Source: Haplomitrium mnioides
Taxonomy: Eukaryota > Marchantiophyta > Haplomitriopsida > Calobryales
Assembly (NCBI GenBank): GCA_049999725.1
Contig: JBNGIS010039274.1
Coordinates: forward strand, 1 to 37,890
DNA length: 37,890 nucleotides
Reading direction: 5' to 3'
How positions within the stretch are numbered: the first letter of the stretch is position 1; each line of letters opens with the position of its first letter. The translations under genes and the position numbers were made by a program. Below are positions 10,763 to 20,800 of this stretch, one piece after another. Under the pieces are notes generated by a model. That model had not been told where the DNA came from and ran no database searches. It saw only the letters and a program-made list of their open reading frames with translations.

Positions 10763-11035
10763 TCAGCCAAAGAATGGTACACAGTGGGTCGTAGAGTGAG
10801 CAGCATCGGACAGGAAAGCTGCTATCCAGTTCTTGCAGTGCCTGTTGGCAAGTCCTTGGGTCCCAACATGAAGACTATTCGTCGGTCCTGCATCGAATGC
10901 AACAGATTTCCAGAACGAAATCTTCGACCTGGCATTTAGCACGTAGTCACTGTAATCTATCTTGGACACTGAAGTCAGTGCAAAATCGCCTTCCACCTGG
11001 ATTTGCGATACGCAGATCTCCATAACCCGTAGGAC
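10763..11035 (-). pseudogene. possible second H-type lectin-like segment
   Basis: An open - strand frame reads LRVMEICVSQIQVEGDFALT then SVSKIDYSDYVLNARSKISF and W. The order 'lRv......i...GF.l......dy......isfW' resembles the second half of an H-type lectin domain and lies upstream, on the same strand, of the clearer copy at 9640-10090. The aromatic and Asp positions fit only loosely, and the frame ends after another 45 codons without a family match. It could be an upstream exon of the same gene, an independent copy, or chance. Confidence 0.35.
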
Positions 11036-11162
11036 ACTCTCACAAAATCATAGTCTACATTGTCACATTGTTGTACTCTACATCCGACAGTTTTCAATGC
11101 CCGATGCAGACGCTGACATTAACATCAAGATGAATACCGGCGGATATGAATACCTTCCATAG

Positions 11163-11977
11163 ATCTTCCAACATATTTGACAAACTCAACTCCAAAATTA
11201 GGGCAAACTCGATTAGATTGTCGCGGAATCAAATCACGTAGTGTACAGAGACAACGAACTAACATTCAGACACAGCAAAATTGGAACTGCCGTTATTCAG
11301 AACATGTATATAGTCTTTCATAATTCTCACTCACGCGGGTGGTGACGTCAAAGGCCTTGCTAGTTGCCCTCTCATTGCTAATCCTTTGTCATTCTTTGTA
11401 CAAAATACTTCAATTAAGCACTAGTCTGTATGCTAATCGTTACTTACGAGTCCAACTAATTAACCTTGAGCTTTAACCTTAAACTACTTAAACAATATTA
11501 GTACCTTGATTTGCTAATTCAATAGCTTGTTTAGTAACTGAGATTTAACTAATTTAGGTTATTAAGAGGAAGACTTAGTTTACATGAGCACTAACCCCGC
11601 AACCAAGAGACATCCACAATTGGTTAGAAAAGTGTGTTGGAAAAGAGGAAGTTGTAATTATGCAAAGACTAGTTTGCTTAGTGGCAACTATCCTTCAACG
11701 CTCCTCCAAACAGCCTCAGTCGCTCTGAGTAATTCATAGATACTTACACCAAGTACTGAATGGCCAGAATTTCTCTTAGTAACAACTCATTGGTATTGCA
11801 TTCTATCATCAAATTGTAACAGAAACGATTTTTTTTTTTCTTGATTCGACTGCAGAAGTACAACATTACCGGCATTGCTTTGCTCATTCATACATGTTTG
11901 AATAAAAAATGTACTTTGCAATAACAGATTCAAGTTTGAAATCATAGATTCATTGAACTGAGAGAAAAAAGAAAAGA
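11163..11977. other. intergenic, no gene seen
   Basis: No open frame with family features was found. The stretch holds a palindromic TGACGTCA at 11343-11350 (the core bound by plant bZIP/TGA factors) and short AT-rich sequence. It presumably contains the RIB43A promoter, but no clear TATA box could be placed. Confidence 0.5.
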
Positions 11978-14371
11978 ATGGAGAGATCAGAGCAAGCTCT
12001 AATCGGTACCAAGACATTTTCGAGAGTTCGTCAAATGAACGATGAAGAACGCAAGAAGAGGATTTTTGATCCTCTTTACTTTTGCTCAGTATGTACTTCA
12101 TGAATCTCTCTCCCATTTTTGCCATTAGTCAAAAAACTGATTTGAACTACAGTAATTAACTTGATTCAGAAGAGATCATTAACCTAACATGTAACTACGT
12201 ATTATTCATTGTGCATGCAGTTGGATTGCTTCTCACTTGATAACCAATGTCGAGAAAAGAGAGAATTGGCTGGAAGTGAAAAGAAGGCGAACAAAGCATA
12301 TGGCAAGTTCCACTCTTTGTCCCGTCCCACGATCTTTTAATTTTCCTGCATTGCCACAACTTTCTGCAGCTTTTGGTTGTTTGTAGGTGGTACGTGATTA
12401 GTTCCTGGGCATGATGATGATATTGATGATGATGCAGCTGACTATCAAGCGGAAAAGATCAGACAAATGGAGTATTACGATGATCAAATCAGGTACTGGA
12501 ATTCCACAACTAGAAGGTGTGAGTGTGATCATTTTGGCCTCCTACTCTTGAGTTCATCAATGCTCCCAACACACTCTGTGCCTGTTTCCACCAAAGGTTG
12601 CCAAAACTGCCCCTATCAACTAAATATCAAGCCTCAGGGCAAAACTGTTCATTAATTCCTCACGGTTTGCATATGCTCAGCATGTTTCTGGCTCTGCTTC
12701 CGAGAGGGCCATTTCTGTATAGAGAGCAAGGATCTTAGTGGAATAGGATTTCCCACTCTTCTTACATGACATGCTGATGGCTTTCAAGAGCTGAAAGAAG
12801 TATGCATGGTACGTGGGTGGATTTGTAGAAGGAGATGCCATATCAATAACTATGAAGTTGCACAAGCTTGGAAATCTCAGCAAAGAGAACGAGTTGAGAG
12901 AGACACAAATGAGAAAATTCAACTTGGGAAAATCAATGAACGGGCAAGTAATGCTGATGTCAAAGATAACAAATAAACGAAACTTGCTAAGTGGAATTCC
13001 GATCCTAGGAATCCCGATATGCCTAAAAGTCACGTATTGTACGCTAACCGCATTTCTGTCCATCGACTTGGAGAACTAGTCCCCCTAAGTATCTCTGAAA
13101 TGGTCACAACACCAATGCCAGTCGTCATTGGAGTCATTCCTGCCAGACTTGCAACTTTTGGTGGGTAGCTGGCTAACAGTAGAGCCACGACAGCTGGAGA
13201 GTTGTCAATGTATTTGGTGGGATGAGCATTGAATGTCCAAGGATTAATAACTAATTCTCGGTTATGTACTGATCGACATAGACCCCCGTGTTTCTTGCAG
13301 ATTGGACCTTTTCCGAGAGATAGATATCTTCAGCAAGATTTGGAAGAGGAGAGGAGGGCAGCTATGAATGTGAAAACTAATCAGGATCGGATGCGACAGA
13401 TAGTCGAGGCAGAGGAGATCAGAAAGAAGTCAGCTAAGGAGAATCTGGACTGGGCACTGAGGCAGACTGATGCTCGCCAAAACATGCGCGAGAGGGAAGC
13501 AGCGGTATTTTTCTGTCCTTTGTTGGCTGATTCATTCGTTGCATGCATGGACATTGTGAACTCCAACGTTCAGTCAGGCAACCCAAATGAACAGTTCCTT
13601 AACCTGAAAGAAGATCGTCCCACGAGAGAATGCCATCCAGAAGACTTGGCGAAGCAGCCCTTGGAAGTTTAGCAAGGAGTTTGCACAAAGGAACCTGGTT
13701 ATTGCTTGTATCGTGCTTTTGACATTGCAGTCCCTTTTGTGTGGCAATTGGAGTAAATTTAGCTCCCACACAGTTTTGCCTGCAATTTTCGAAATCCCTT
13801 TCTTGGCTGCTAGAGTTTAGTGGACACTATGCACCAAACTTAATGTTTTCGAAGTCAGAAATGGTTGATGGCATCAAAAGAACATGGAAACGTTTTTCTC
13901 GCAGCCCAAGCTCGTAAATGTGCATTGAACATTGTGAACTATCTGCCTCACTCTTGGCAGGGTACAACTCTGCTCAATTTGAAGCGCCGTGTGCTTTTGT
14001 TCATAATGTTTCTTGTTATCCTTGTACACTCATGTCCAGATGTTCTCGACTTGGGATGATGACAGATTTCAGGAAGAATCTTCCTGGATAATGTGAACTT
14101 GATGAAGGAGCAAATGCTTGAAAGTGAATGGAGGATAGCACGGTACAATTGCCGCTCGACTTTAATCAATGAAGTTTTTTTGGTCCTCGTTTGCATTTCC
14201 TCCTGTTTAATGGCGTCTGCTCAATATATGAATCTACATTATTACTCTACTTACAGTTTTGTCAGTGCGAGTTTGGATCTCCAATGCAGGACAAAAGAAG
14301 CCAAGACTGAGAATCATATGTATCAGATCAAGCCTGAATACTTTGCCCAATGGCAGACTACAAGTCGGTAA
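11978..14371 (+). CDS. RIB43A-like flagellar protofilament-ribbon protein, short form
   Basis: RIB43A is a coiled-coil protein inside doublet microtubules of cilia and flagella. Exons: 11978-12088, 12221-12302, 12438-12492, 12829-12943 (or to 12958), 13301-13504, 14066-14142, 14290-14371. Codon phase is kept at every junction, giving about 241 residues. The N-terminus reads ERKKRIFDPLYF, as in the family's 'eeqRkqRIFn'. Exon 5 reads KENLDWALRQTDARQNMRERE, like the family's 'ewDrqr..aRa.ll.e'. The last exons read LDNVNLMKEQ and MYQIKPEYFAQWQTTSR, matching the conserved end 'N..LA.EQ', 'YtN.P...YF.QFN.sSR'. Animal and green algal members are about 380 residues; the central 'RREFDLnDP' and 'GEDL' blocks are absent. 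Introns 2 and probably 4 start with GC. In plants such a protein should be needed only in motile sperm. No transcript evidence is available. Confidence 0.8.
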
Positions 14372-14639
14372 CTACTGGAAACGGATTTCCAGCAATTGAA
14401 ATTCATTTGCTTGCACTTAGGCTACCATCATGGTCATGTGTACAAACTTGGAAAGCTTGAGCACAGGAGTACAAACGACTTCGAAGATTGTCCCAACAAG
14501 GGTCAACCAGTAGTCTAGCTTTGAATTTGCTTGTGGCTAAACTTGGCAAGCCTTCAACCTGGCCGCGTACAAGGCCAATGGACATGGGAGCTACTGATCA
14601 ATCTGCTAATTTTGGAAAAAAATGTTGCAGCTGTCCTAC
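14372..14639. other. 3' flank of RIB43A, no gene seen
   Basis: The stretch after the RIB43A stop holds no recognised coding sequence. Open frames that cross 14488-14839 run into simple repeats and show no family features. Confidence 0.5.
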
Positions 14640-14880
14640 TACACTCCATCCTCTATTCTTACCCCACATTGCACAAAACCCCCTTCTCTCTCTCTCTCTC
14701 TCTCATACACACACACACACACACACACCTACACTTTTCAATTTACGTCAATTCAATTCTCCCCTTCCTTTGTATCGGCTGGGGAGTCACTTCCACTGCT
14801 ATTCTCTTCTGTTTTCTTAGTTCCTCATCTTCACAGTGATCTCGACAGACGGCTTCATACACCGTCACTCAAAAACCGTC
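14640..14880 (+). promoter_or_regulatory. promoter copy upstream of the B-lectin pseudogene
   Basis: The order gctgtcc, an actcc.tcc stretch, ctctattctt, acaaaaccccc, a TC run and finally gtcaattcaatt then ctcc matches the reverse complement of the segment upstream of the intact lectin gene (about 17240-17050). This indicates that promoter and gene were duplicated together in inverted orientation. Confidence 0.6.
14685..14728. repeat. (TC)10 plus (AC)11 compound microsatellite
   Basis: TC dinucleotides run from 14685 to 14704, then an AT step, then AC dinucleotides from 14707 to 14728. The TC part has a counterpart in the intact lectin promoter (GA run about 17095-17110 on the + strand); the AC part does not. 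Confidence 0.9.
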
Positions 14881-14887
14881 ATCAAAA

Positions 14888-15310
14888 CTCACAAAGTTGA
14901 GTTTGATGGTCAGTTCAATCCAGAAGTGCTGGAAAAACTCCATAAATGCGTTAGAGACGAGGTTTGAGAGCTTATTGGGGAGCCGGGAGGCTCAGTTGCA
15001 GTGAAAGAAACTGTAGTATAACCGATCGAAAAGTGCATTCAACTGCACAAATTGAATCTTAGTTTATAGGCAAAGGCTCTGGAGCTCCGACACTGGCGGT
15101 GAAGGGAAGGATGCTCACAATTGTTCTACCGTCATCAAGGCTAATGGGGATTTGCAGAGTCGATCCAGCGATGGGAAGAGACAACCATATTGGTCGGTTG
15201 TTGGCTACGATTAGGCTTCCGTGCCCAATGTAACTTCCATCCTCGGGATTTCCAGGTACTAACTGGATTTCTCCAACTCGTAAAATCTGGCAACCAACAT
15301 TGCCGATAAG
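14888..15310 (+). pseudogene. B-lectin (bulb-type) pseudogene, inverted copy of 16485-17009
   Basis: Conceptual reading finds the intact neighbour's signature pieces in order: cacaaagttgagtttgatgg (compare QKLEF), caactgcaca (QLH), LWSSDTGGEGKDAHNCST, VIKANGDL, RSSDGKRQ, SVPNVTSIL and GDFQVLTGF. It is broken by a stop inside the second repeat, by a deletion before GDFQVLTGF and by frameshifts between blocks, and no signal peptide can be read. It lies on the strand opposite to the intact gene, about 1.2 kb away, so the two form an inverted pair. Confidence 0.85.
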
Positions 15311-16484
15311 TCATAATTGGAAATTTGGAAACCCACCCTGCCTGGTCAGGATGCAGTTCTGAATGTTTAAAAGTTCATTCCTGAACATCCTAATCTCTCA
15401 GAGGAAATCCTAGCACCAAGTCGTATCCATTGAATATGATCGTTCAAGAACATGATTGATTCTGGAAACTCGTTGTCAACATCTTTCTGCGTGATTTTTG
15501 TCATAGTACTATCGGGTTTGACGCATAGTTCCACGAGAAGCTGAAATAGTATCTACCCGACCCTGAATAGCATTCAATGATGAGACGTACAACGTTGTGA
15601 ATAATTGTCTACTGTGGGCAATACAATAATATTCTCTGACACGGACCGTACGTTGAGCTCGTCGCTACTCGACTTCTCGTGACAGAAATGCGGTTCATTT
15701 CGGAGATGGAAACCATTTGAAGGGGAAACTAGTAATGATCAAAGTCATCTATCAACCTGCCATTTGTCTCCCCAACTCAGATCGAATTGCTCTGTTATTT
15801 TGTCGTAGATCGCGAGAAGAACTTCGAAAACAATATCCTGCAGCTTGGGTCTAGGATGCGCTCCCTTTCCTGAGCAAAGCATCTTTGTTTGAGAGCTGTA
15901 TACACCTCCACTGTAACACAAAAAAATTGGAGATTGGTGAGATTCCCTTCTCGTTTAGATATGGCAGAATAGACTGCGGCATTTCTCAAATTGGACCAAC
16001 TAAATTGACACTTTCAACCCGTAAATTGTAACTAACAGATCAGAAATTGCTATTTATGTCCACAATGAAGAACGAACGACACAATTCGTTATGATCATTT
16101 GGAAAGGTTAGTCGCATCAACGTTAAGATCTGTGCAAGTCTCACAGAAATTTCTTAAATTCGGAGGTTCTCCATGAATTCAATGACGCAGTATATTCGTT
16201 ATCATGACTTTTAATATATGAATATCTGAAAACACATTAGCACAGTACATTATTTGAGAGTAGAGTCGGAATTGAGAGCAATGAATTCATAGTCCACCGA
16301 AACCATAATTCTGGCCTGGGCATCATCAATGTTGAATGGTTTGCTTACTGAGGACACCGAGGGAATTGAATTGTAGCTGTGAAGGACTCTAGACCGCTTG
16401 AATTTCCTACAATTTGCTGGCAATTTCCTTTGGACTCAAACCTCTGCAGTCTTGGCTTCAGTGTAGATTCTTGGTTTGGACCAT
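15311..16484. other. spacer between the inverted lectin copies, no gene seen
   Basis: About 1.2 kb without a convincing open frame, RNA gene or transposon. The sequence after the pseudogene does not visibly match the sequence after the intact lectin gene, so the duplicated block seems to end near the coding ends. Confidence 0.5.
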
Positions 16485-17009
16485 TTAGCTCGCCTCAGAA
16501 GTGTTGGTTGCCCAGATTTTAATGGTAGGAGGAAATCCGGTTAATATCTGGAAATCTCCATCATCGCGCAATATGGCAGTCACATTTTGCACAGAAGAGT
16601 GACCTCCTGTAATGTTGGTAGACCACAGCTCAGAGATATGGTTCTGCCTCTTCCCATCGCTAGACCATATCTCTAAATCCCCATCAGGCTTGATGATGGC
16701 AGAACAATTATGAACATCCTTTCCTGCACCCCCAGTGTTGGAGCTCCAGAGACTGTTCTTGTAAACTATGAAGTTAGGGTGAAGTTTGTGCAGCTGAAGG
16801 CCGCACCATGGCTGCATGACCAGCGTGAACGTGTTGGAAGGGGACAGTAAAGCTTGGTACGGCCAGATCACAGCTTGCCCATATGTGGAAATGCTGTCTC
16901 CGATAAACTCCAACTTCTGACTCCCACACAATGATGAACTTGACAGCAGTATACAAGTTATCTCCATTACACAAACTACCCACCTCAATCTTCCAAATTC
17001 ATGTGCCAT
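16485..17009 (-). CDS. secreted B-lectin (bulb-type, GNA-related) domain protein
   Basis: A single-exon gene of 174 residues. A hydrophobic N-terminus (WVVCVMEITCILLSSSSLCG) looks like a signal peptide; a second Met at residue 15 could also be the start. The B-lectin fold begins near residue 35 (LEFIGDSISTYGQ) and shows repeats ending SLWSSNT, ELWSTNIT and IWATNTS, each after a strand reading IVYK, AIIKPDGDLEIW or AILRDDGDFQIL. The family's mannose motif is Q-x-D-x-N-x-V-x-Y; here the two clear sites read KPDGDLEIW and RDDGDFQIL, with Asp instead of Asn and no final Tyr, so sugar binding may be altered or lost. There is no kinase, S-locus or membrane domain. The upstream strand carries a pyrimidine-rich promoter shared with the inverted pseudogene copy. 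It is likely a cell-wall or apoplastic protein. Confidence 0.85.
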   Translation of the reverse strand: MAHEFGRLRWVVCVMEITCILLSSSSLCGSQKLEFIGDSISTYGQAVIWPYQALLSPSNTFTLVMQPWCGLQLHKLHPNFIVYKNSLWSSNTGGAGKDVHNCSAIIKPDGDLEIWSSDGKRQNHISELWSTNITGGHSSVQNVTAILRDDGDFQILTGFPPTIKIWATNTSEAS

Positions 17010-17250
17010 GTCCTCGTACTAACTCGATTCTACTGAGACTTTGAGGTCCTCCTAGATAGAACCCCAACACAAATGCGCGAGGAAATTGAATTGACAGAGA
17101 GAGAGAGAGATGGTGAAGAGTTGTGGAGGGAGGGGGGCAGTTTTGTAGAGGGAGAAGAGTGGAGTGCCGTGGGAGGGAGGAGTTGAAAGGACAGCGGCTA
17201 CGGTGTGGCTGAAACTATCTTTCCTCTTCTCAAAATCAACAACAGAGTAT
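17010..17250 (-). promoter_or_regulatory. pyrimidine-rich promoter/leader of the B-lectin gene
   Basis: Read on the - strand, this stretch is rich in C and T, with a (TC)n run ending near 17095 followed by tgtcaattcaatttcctcg. Such pyrimidine patches are common around plant transcription starts. A TATA-like acttatactc lies near 17232-17245. The segment aligns with 14640-14780 in inverted orientation. Confidence 0.5.
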
Positions 17251-17279
17251 AAGTACATGTACATGCTTGGTAAAGACAA

Positions 17280-17880
17280 AAATCTCCAAGATTAGCAAGG
17301 ACTCATGTGCTCTCTGTTTTCTTGCTGAACATGAAAAAAAACTCAATGATCAGAAAAACTACAACTCTTCGTTTGTCATTTTCCCAACACTTTTCCATTG
17401 TTTACAGTTTTAGTAGGGTCGAAGGATTTCTAGGAAGCCTTTTGTGTCTAGTAAGTCTTCAACTGACACTGCCTCGTAGAAATTCACCAGGCGGTCAGTC
17501 CATGGAAGAATGATTGCACTGCTGGTAGGCAGATGTGCTCGAGCAGAAACTATAGTTTGTTCAAGGATGACAGTGATGAATTGCGGATTGCGGCTGAATG
17601 TACCAAGAGTAAGGAGGTAAAAAGTAGGGAAGAAGTACAGTGCTGCAGTTTTAGGGATTGCGTTAGTTTGCGTAAAGGACAAAGGAGGCGGAAGAAGAAT
17701 TGGCTAATTTAGAAAGGATTCGTGAGCAGGATTGCCGGCTGGCAGGTAGGCAGGCTCGGCTCGGCTGCCGATTGTACTGCAGGGGACGAAAGATGGTGGT
17801 GCGATGGTACCCGAGAAGGGCTGTCGTGTTTGGTTGCGGTTTGATGCTAGGTTGACGTGATTTCGTGATTTCGGTGGTTT
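17280..17880. other. divergent intergenic region between B-lectin and HDA15
   Basis: The lectin gene reads left and the deacetylase reads right from this roughly 870-bp interval (17010-17880), so it should hold both promoters. The open frames seen here (for example 17410-17682 on the - strand) match no known family and have no support. Confidence 0.5.
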
Positions 17881-20800
17881 ATGCGTTTCGGGATTTGTGG
17901 TAACCTGGGGAGAGATTTGGTTGTGAGGACCGGCGTGAAGATGGTGAAAAAATTGAAGACCGGGATTGTACAGGATGAAGGAGGTATCGTGGAAAATCAC
18001 AGGTCCAAGGAAGGGGAGGAAACAGACGAGGATGAAGATAGTGAAGCAGGGAGTACAGAAGGTGAGCGCAGTGACGATAAGGAGGCCCAAGAGCGTGAAG
18101 TCGCCCGCCAGATCGCGTATCCCATCGAGGAGATTGATCATAATAATTGGAATTCTGAAGTAGGAAATGACGAAGGTGTTGAGACCGTCGAGGAGGAAAA
18201 TGGTGGTGACATTGTCTCGGGTAGGATGAAGCGGCGACGTTTACCTGGCAGAATGGAACGTCAGCGGGCTAGACCGTCTTGGGATGACATTACAGGGATG
18301 GAAGAGTGGGACGATGAAAGCGATGACGATGATTGGGCACCATTTGGACCTTTGAAATTGCGGTTGCATTGGTTCTGCACGAATTGCACTATGCCCAACT
18401 CTGAGAAGTTTTTGATTTGCGGGGTACATTTCCGGTTATCTCTGTCGTTTAAATTCGTGCCTCTGAAGATTGTCCACCACTGGGCCCACAGCTCGTGCAA
18501 TTATTATGCTGTGTTTATACCTTTTCCAGAAATGAAAACTGGATTCTCTGTAAAATAGATTTTTTATGCAACCTGATCGAGCTGAAACTGTTTGGCTGCT
18601 GGAAGCGAGCTACTTTTATTCAGCTTCTCGCTCCTGTCTGAATTGCCGATGGTGAGGCCTCATTCAGCCATGGTGAAATAAACATTCAGCGAGACAACTG
18701 GCTGATTTAAAATCTATGGACATCGATTCTTAAGAGAAGTGGATACGAACTATACCATATTCTACGTGATAACATATTGGTACGGGCTGGAATAATACTC
18801 CCTACAATTGACACATTCGGCTGCAAAGGATTGATCTCCAATAGTGTCCAGAATTTCAATGCAAATTGCCCAGAATGGGCTACTTCCACTGCGAACTGGG
18901 CACACAGAAACCCCTTCCAGCACACATTGTGTCCAAGTGTTGCCATTCACGACCAGATCCAATCATGCGAACTACTGTTGCCCTCGAACTTCGTTGGACT
19001 CTAGTCCACGACAGTTGTCCCTCCCACGTTTGCTTTCGGTAAACGAAGCTCCCCACACCACACTGTCTTACTTCAATCCAGCACGTCATAAATTATGCCT
19101 TCAGATAGAGGATTTTGCACAATTCGATTTGTTACCAAGCGAGACACGTTCCCCATCTGAGTTTTCCAATAATTTCCTCGGTGATCTTTCGTCATCACTC
19201 TGGTATTTGGAAAACAGGTCCTTTGTGCTTACATTCATCAGCAACCTCTCGAAACGTTCCAATGTCACTCCTTGGCAGATATTATTTATAGACGAGAATT
19301 ATGGAAATGTAGAGGAAAGTGATGGGCTTGTCCATCCTGGTCTTTTGTGGAGAAGAGCTGTCCTAGGCGGATGCCTGCTTACAATTCGAAAGAGCCAAAT
19401 ACCTTGCTGTCGATTTGCAGGATCTGTTCTGTGTGTTATGGTGACATTTTTTGACGCCTCAATTCTGAAGTGCTGAAAAATCCGTGTTGGACACTTCGTG
19501 TTGTGGTCAGAAATGTGGAGAGCACCGCAAATCTGGGATCCTGGCTCGTGGACATATGTCCGTGGCACTCCATCCCGACAAATCGTCGACGGCTATAACT
19601 GAAACGAAAAATAATGCTGTTCCACGCAAAGGTCAGTCAAACTTTCTGCTACTGAGACCAATTTGTTTTCCTTTCTCTTGGAAGAAGTTGCATTATACAT
19701 ACTCATGTTATGTGCACTCTCTTCACCTGTTTCGTTATTCGTGCCGTTGCTAATTTTTGAGTTTTCGAATTCAGCTTCACAATTGTAATGTGATTCCATG
19801 TCCAGATGAAATGCCACCTATTCCCGTCTCATCTTCCTGTGTAGAAAAGTCTTCAAATATGGGAAAACGTACTTACATTGGTTTTGATGAAAGAATGCTT
19901 CTCCACTATGAGGTGTGTCATTCATTGTGTGATCTGTATGCTTATGTTTTCTTGTACATTGTGTTTTTGCTGTGGTTTCGGGATGGCTGTTCTGGTTGTA
20001 CCGTGCATGACCTTTTCTGTTCCTCCTAGGAGCATGTTTGGATTGTTTTCCCAGTAACTGTAGCATGTTTATTTTATCTTGTGTTGCGTTTGTGAGTCAG
20101 CAGACACGGATGAAGTCGCATCCTCATCCAGAGAGGCCTGATCGGGTGAAAGCAATTGTTGCGGGCATTGCAGCTGCAGGTGTTCTCATTGTGGCCGGGA
20201 ATTGTGCAATTACAGTACTTCAAGAAATGGATGTTGGATAAAATCATATTTTTCTGGATCAAATTTCAGTTTAATGTTGGTTGGAGAGATTGTAACTTAG
20301 AGTTTTCTCAATCTAAAAAAAATTTGTGGCGCAGGTTTATTCCCCGATCGTTGTACTGCATTCCCATCAAGAGAGGCTACTCTGAATGAGTTGACACAGG
20401 TTAGATAATTGCCCATTGATCAGATGAGAGGGAATTGCCTGCCACAGTTAGATGAGAGAGAAGTGCAAGTCTATGGGATTGTCGGGACTGTAATAATGTG
20501 CGGTACTGCTGCTGGATTCAAATTTAACCGGATTTTAATCCAGCAGTATAGCTACGGTGGCAGCAGCTACCTCATATAACTACAGTGAATATCATGAAAT
20601 TTGTTTTTGTAAAGAGTTCATAACTACACATAATTCACGAATGGATGTGTACGGAAGGCATGAGTGCACGTAGATTAGGAGAATACCCTTCCAACTTTCT
20701 TCTTTCAAATGCCAGTTTCGCAATTTTTTTCCTTCAAATGCCAGTTTCTTGAATCTTGTATCACACGTCTTCGCTGGTTTTGGATGCCATCAGTCGTGCT

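Noticed and set aside
12844-13079. Further RIB43A coding sequence after 12958 (LAKWNSDPRNPDMPKS...)
   Set aside because: It looked like a possible 'DLnDP' block, but it lies after an in-frame TAA at 12974, and the exon ending at 12943 or 12958 joins exon 5 in phase.
14488-14900. Three overlapping + strand frames of about 90-110 codons
   Set aside because: They read through the TC/AC microsatellite (SLSLSLSHTHTHTH) and the duplicated lectin promoter; they are not genes.
17704-18141. 145-codon - strand frame with hydrophobic stretches
   Set aside because: It is the antisense shadow of the acidic first exon of HDA15; runs of GAA/GAT codons read as hydrophobic residues on the other strand.
18844-19476. 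210-codon open frame on the + strand as an independent gene
   Set aside because: It lies wholly in HDA15 intron 1, shows no family motif and has no splice or promoter support. I kept it only as an observation.
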